Assembly: GCA_016744595.1 (NCBI GenBank)
Contig: JADGEB010000027.1
Coordinates: forward strand, 1 to 43,842
Direction: 5' to 3'
Length of the DNA stretch: 43,842 bases
From: Desulfuromusa sp.
Lineage (GTDB): Bacteria > Desulfobacterota > Desulfuromonadia > Desulfuromonadales > Geopsychrobacteraceae
In this document: piece after piece, positions 41,470-43,842 of the stretch
Layout: each line of letters opens with the position of its first letter
Position numbering within the stretch: the first letter of the stretch is position 1
Notes under the pieces: model-generated
The model's database searches: none
What the model was told of the DNA's origin: nothing
The model's input: the letters and a program-made list of their open reading frames with translations, nothing else
Made by a program: the position numbers and the translations under genes

Positions 41470-42342
41470 ATGTTAAATGACCGCTTCGGCTTGCCTATAC
41501 TGTACCTTGCTATTTTCCTGCTGGCGCTTACTGGTCTTTTTGCGAAACTTATCCCTCTTGATGCGATTTCAATCATTCAGCTGCGTGGAGTTGTAGCTAC
41601 TGCTGGGCTTGCCATGTTTTGCTTTTTCAAGAAGCGTAACCTTCGGTTGAATGGTTACCGAACCTACTTCGGAGTATATGCTTTGGGATTGTTGCTTGGA
41701 ATGCATTGGGTATTATTTTTTCACGCGATGCAAATATCATCGGTGGCTGTTGGCATGTTGGCCTTGTTCAGCTACCCTGTAATCACCATTTTTTTAGAAC
41801 CTCTGTTCAGCGGTGAGGGTTGGAAAACCAGAGATCTATTGGCGGGTGTAATAATGATATTAGGATTGTTGCTTATGGTGGCTCAAGGGCAAGACTTTTC
41901 TAATGGGTCAGTCACCTGGGGTGTCCTCTGGGGTGTTTTGTCCGCAGTATTATTTTCTTTTCGGATTCTATTTCAGAAGTATCATTTCAGTCAGGTGTCC
42001 AGCGACTGCTTGATGTTTCACCAAGTAGTTGCGGTAGGGATAATGCTGATATTTTTTGTTGATTATCCACAAGTACTTTTACTTAATAGTAGCGATTTTT
42101 TTAAGATTCTACTGCTAGGAGTTTTCAGCACAGCAGGGGCACATACGTTGTTGGTTTTTAGCCTAAAGCAATTACCTGCGAAAACAGTCGCTTTAATCAG
42201 TTGTCTACAACCTGTAATTGCCGCTTTACTCGCCTGGTATTTTGTAAATGAGAACCTCGATCAATCAGTTTTGATTGGCGGGGCTATGATACTAAGTGTG
42301 GCTGCATACGAATCCTTACAAAAATTGCCCGTGTCAGGATAG
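41470..42342 (+). CDS. EamA family transporter (DMT superfamily)
   Basis: A 290-residue protein with about ten membrane helices forming two EamA repeats. Motifs include LRGVVATAGLAMF, MHWVLFFHAMQISSVAVGMLA with FSYPVITIFLEPL, and the second-half LPAKTVALISCLQPVIAALLAWYF. DMT proteins of this type export amino acids or metabolites. No good ribosome site precedes the ATG. It is 96 bp after the oxidoreductase and could be part of the same unit or separate. Substrate unknown. Confidence 0.9.
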   Translation: MLNDRFGLPILYLAIFLLALTGLFAKLIPLDAISIIQLRGVVATAGLAMFCFFKKRNLRLNGYRTYFGVYALGLLLGMHWVLFFHAMQISSVAVGMLALFSYPVITIFLEPLFSGEGWKTRDLLAGVIMILGLLLMVAQGQDFSNGSVTWGVLWGVLSAVLFSFRILFQKYHFSQVSSDCLMFHQVVAVGIMLIFFVDYPQVLLLNSSDFFKILLLGVFSTAGAHTLLVFSLKQLPAKTVALISCLQPVIAALLAWYFVNENLDQSVLIGGAMILSVAAYESLQKLPVSG

Positions 42343-42572
42343 TTTTTCTTTGGTTTCAAAAATCAGGAGATTTGAAGACATAAGCTGGTTGATCGCGGCA
42401 ATGTCCGATAAGTCACCCCTTACAGCACAAAATTATCCTCAGCCTGTTTATTGGACTAAGGCTTTCTTACCAGTTGGGTGTGTACTTGGTAATAGTGCGA
42501 CACCACAAATAGTTGCTCCTCAGTTGTTTTCCCACCACGAAAGCCATTAAATAGAGTAAATTTCTTTCAGGG
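42343..42572. other. Intergenic region with no recognised gene
   Basis: The interval between the EamA gene and the start of the MerR unit (42343-42657) has no supported coding sequence. The only recognised element is the promoter-like pair at 42573-42601. Confidence 0.4.
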
Positions 42573-42601
42573 TTGACCCGTCTATTGATTCATAGTTTAA
42601 A
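42573..42601 (+). promoter_or_regulatory. Candidate promoter of the small-protein/MerR unit
   Basis: TTGACC (42573-42578, 5 of 6) is followed after a 17-bp spacer by TTTAAA (42596-42601, 4 of 6), about 57 bp upstream of the first start codon. The spacing is ordinary, not the 19-20 bp of classical MerR-activated promoters. Confidence 0.45.
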
Positions 42602-42657
42602 ACTGGCATTGTCATGGTCGTGATGGATTTTAAAAACAACTTTTAAGGAGACTGACA

Positions 42658-42843
42658 ATGAAAAACAATGTGAGCAAAGAAAGCTGGGTCGCCATGTTTA
42701 GAGAGATTGGGCTAGATGATGCGGCAATGAAAAAGTGGCACCAACTGTTTGAAGCCCGTCACCCCGAAGCGCATGCGGATTTCCTGACCTGGCTCGGCAT
42801 TTCTTCCGCTGAAGCCAACAACATCCGCTCAAATAGCAAATAA
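42658..42843 (+). CDS. Small protein, stand-alone copy of the MerR C-terminal domain
   Basis: A 61-residue protein preceded by AAGGAGA. From Trp10 on it aligns without gaps to residues 125-175 of the MerR protein encoded just downstream. Shared positions include W-V-x-M, the G-x-D and A-M pairs, WH, FE-x-R, P, H-x-DFL, LGIS and a final S. It has no DNA-binding part. It could be a ligand-binding or dimerising partner that modulates the regulator, or an independently useful domain. I know no named family for it. Confidence 0.8.
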   Translation: MKNNVSKESWVAMFREIGLDDAAMKKWHQLFEARHPEAHADFLTWLGISSAEANNIRSNSK

Positions 42844-42850
42844 GGAGAAT

Positions 42851-42882
42851 AATCTGGTGACCAAGGTTTTGGTCACCAGATT
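42851..42882. promoter_or_regulatory. Perfect 14-bp inverted repeat between small gene and MerR gene
   Basis: AATCTGGTGACCAA (42851-42864), loop GGTT, and TTGGTCACCAGATT (42869-42882). It begins 7 bp after the small gene's stop and ends 8 bp before the MerR start, so it occupies the place of the ribosome site. It may be an attenuator or terminator, an RNA hairpin that limits MerR translation, or a MerR operator. Confidence 0.65.
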
Positions 42883-42890
42883 AATTTAAA

Positions 42891-43448
42891 ATGAGCGTAA
42901 AAAACTACTCAATCTCACAATTAGCACGTCTCTTCGGTCTGTCGCGAAGCACACTTCTCTACTATGACCGGATTGGACTGTTGTGTCCCGCAGAACGGAC
43001 TGCCTCCGGTTATCGGTGCTATTCAAAACATGAATATGACAGATTGAAGCGAATCTGCATGTTTCGCAGTACAGGTCTATCTCTTGCTGATGTTCAAAAA
43101 ATGCTCATTAGTAATACAGAGCCAGGGACAGCCGTATTAGAAAAACGTTTACAAGAACTTGGTGATGAGATCCTCGGGTTAAAGGTTCAGCAACAATTAA
43201 TCACAGCAATGTTGAAAAATATGAGCAGTGATAAATTTGCGCCACCAATGAACAAGCAGATGTGGGTGGAAATGCTGCAAACAGCCGGGATGGATGAATT
43301 GGCCATGCAGCTCTGGCATGCTGAATTTGAGACTCGCGCTCCGCGGACACATTATGACTTCTTATTGTCTCTCGGTATTTCTGAGAGTGAAGTTAAACTT
43401 GTCCAGAAATGGTCACGTGAAATCATGGGGCTAAAACATTTGAGGTAA
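42891..43448 (+). CDS. MerR family transcriptional regulator
   Basis: A 185-residue regulator. The N-terminal winged helix (residues 5-75) has the MerR pattern YSISQLARLFGLSRSTLLYYD, RIGLLCPAERTASGYR and YDRLKRICMFRSTGLSLADVQ. A dimerisation helix (about 80-112) follows, then a C-terminal domain (125-180) that matches the separate 61-residue protein upstream. No cysteine cluster of metal-sensing MerR proteins is seen in the C-terminal part, so the effector is probably organic or a protein. The ribosome site is masked by the hairpin at 42851-42882. Confidence 0.92.
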   Translation: MSVKNYSISQLARLFGLSRSTLLYYDRIGLLCPAERTASGYRCYSKHEYDRLKRICMFRSTGLSLADVQKMLISNTEPGTAVLEKRLQELGDEILGLKVQQQLITAMLKNMSSDKFAPPMNKQMWVEMLQTAGMDELAMQLWHAEFETRAPRTHYDFLLSLGISESEVKLVQKWSREIMGLKHLR

Positions 43449-43498
43449 ATGGTAAGGAAATAAACCTAAAACTGGAAGCTTATTGACTCTACCAGTCT

Positions 43499-43700
43499 TT
43501 ATTTCAAGAACTGATAGACATCTCTGTGATAACCGATATCGACAACAAAACTACCGGTGCATTAGCTTCAATCTGAAGCAGAATGCTATTATTCCGACAC
43601 GCAATCGATATAAGGGAGATTTTTCTCCTGCCAGCTGCCTACCGTTAGAATCCTTTTGATCCGATCAAAAATAATAGAAAAGAACCAACGGGGTAGGTCG
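43499..43700 (-). pseudogene. Frameshifted RelE/ParE-type toxin remnant
   Basis: On the reverse strand three adjoining frames read QLAGEKSPLYRLRVG, then SILLQIEANAPVV, then VVDIGYHRDVYQFLK and stop (TAA at 43499-43501). Together they match the second half of RelE/ParE toxins (the YRLRVG...I strand and the final GHRRDVY motif). Two frameshifts separate them, one of them a missing T in a T run near 43567. Further upstream DRIKRIL also fits the family. The toxin is therefore probably dead, unless the sequence has errors. Confidence 0.6.
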
Positions 43701-43842
43701 CTGTTTGATCATATCACCGCCAAGCACTTAGTTTATCTAATCTTTTAGCCTTCTTCTTTGCTTGAAACGACAGAACATTTCCGGTTCAATCAACCGGGGT
43801 ATTATCTTGAACAATGTGAAGGTAGATGCCTTAACATTAGTC
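43701..43842. other. Window end, possible antitoxin remnant
   Basis: On the reverse strand a frame ending AKKKAKRLDKLSAWR and a stop (near 43723) is followed within a few bases by an ATG leading toward the toxin remnant. This would fit the tail of an antitoxin gene, but it is too short to assign. Nothing else is recognised. Confidence 0.25.

Overview
The window looks like chromosome from an anaerobic Desulfuromonas/Geobacter/Pelobacter-like deltaproteobacterium. This is an inference from gene content: MshA-like type IV pilins, a tungsten aldehyde:ferredoxin oxidoreductase, an acetoin-dehydrogenase-like 2-oxo-acid dehydrogenase complex, abundant chemosensory and two-component genes, and moderate GC. 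No marker gene fixes the taxon.

Left edge and genomic island (1-23273). The window opens with the 3' end of tRNA-Ser(GCU) and an intact tRNA-Arg(ACG). The last 48 bp of tRNA-Arg are repeated exactly at 23226-23273, and a tyrosine integrase lies just inside that second copy. Everything between is therefore an integrated element of about 23 kb. From left to right it holds: a decayed left end (a copA-like ATPase fragment, a run of 18 G, degenerate repeats); two polytopic membrane proteins and an array of four tandem type IV pilin paralogues; a serine recombinase; an AT-rich lipoprotein; a PhnD-like binding protein with a chemoreceptor; a divergent hybrid histidine kinase split by an IS3-family insertion; a P4-like replication module (DUF927 ATPase, Toprim primase, small regulators) next to a symmetrical cluster of 9-bp-spaced iteron-like repeats; and two Fic-family genes followed by the integrase.

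Chromosomal catabolic locus (23824-41373). A GntR/FCD regulator is divergent from a branched-chain-type (HAAT) ABC transporter operon of one binding protein, two permeases and two ATPases. This runs on into an SDR dehydrogenase, a divergent AroE-like dehydrogenase and a VOC protein. A second unit encodes a fused alpha-beta E1, E2 and E3 of a 2-oxo-acid/acetoin-type dehydrogenase complex, another SDR, an exported cyclase-family hydrolase and the aldehyde oxidoreductase. The same palindrome, GTCAT-N3-ATGAC, lies in front of both units, so they probably form one regulon. The gene set suggests uptake and anaerobic breakdown of a cyclic or alicyclic hydroxy/keto compound. In this model dehydrogenases and the cyclase open the ring, the E1-E2-E3 complex cleaves a keto or acyloin intermediate to acyl-CoA, and the oxidoreductase recovers electrons from an aldehyde. 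The substrate cannot be told from sequence.

Right edge (41470-43842). An EamA exporter is followed by a two-gene unit in which a 61-residue protein is a free-standing copy of the C-terminal domain of the adjacent MerR regulator. A perfect 14-bp inverted repeat separates them. A frameshifted RelE/ParE-type toxin remnant closes the window.
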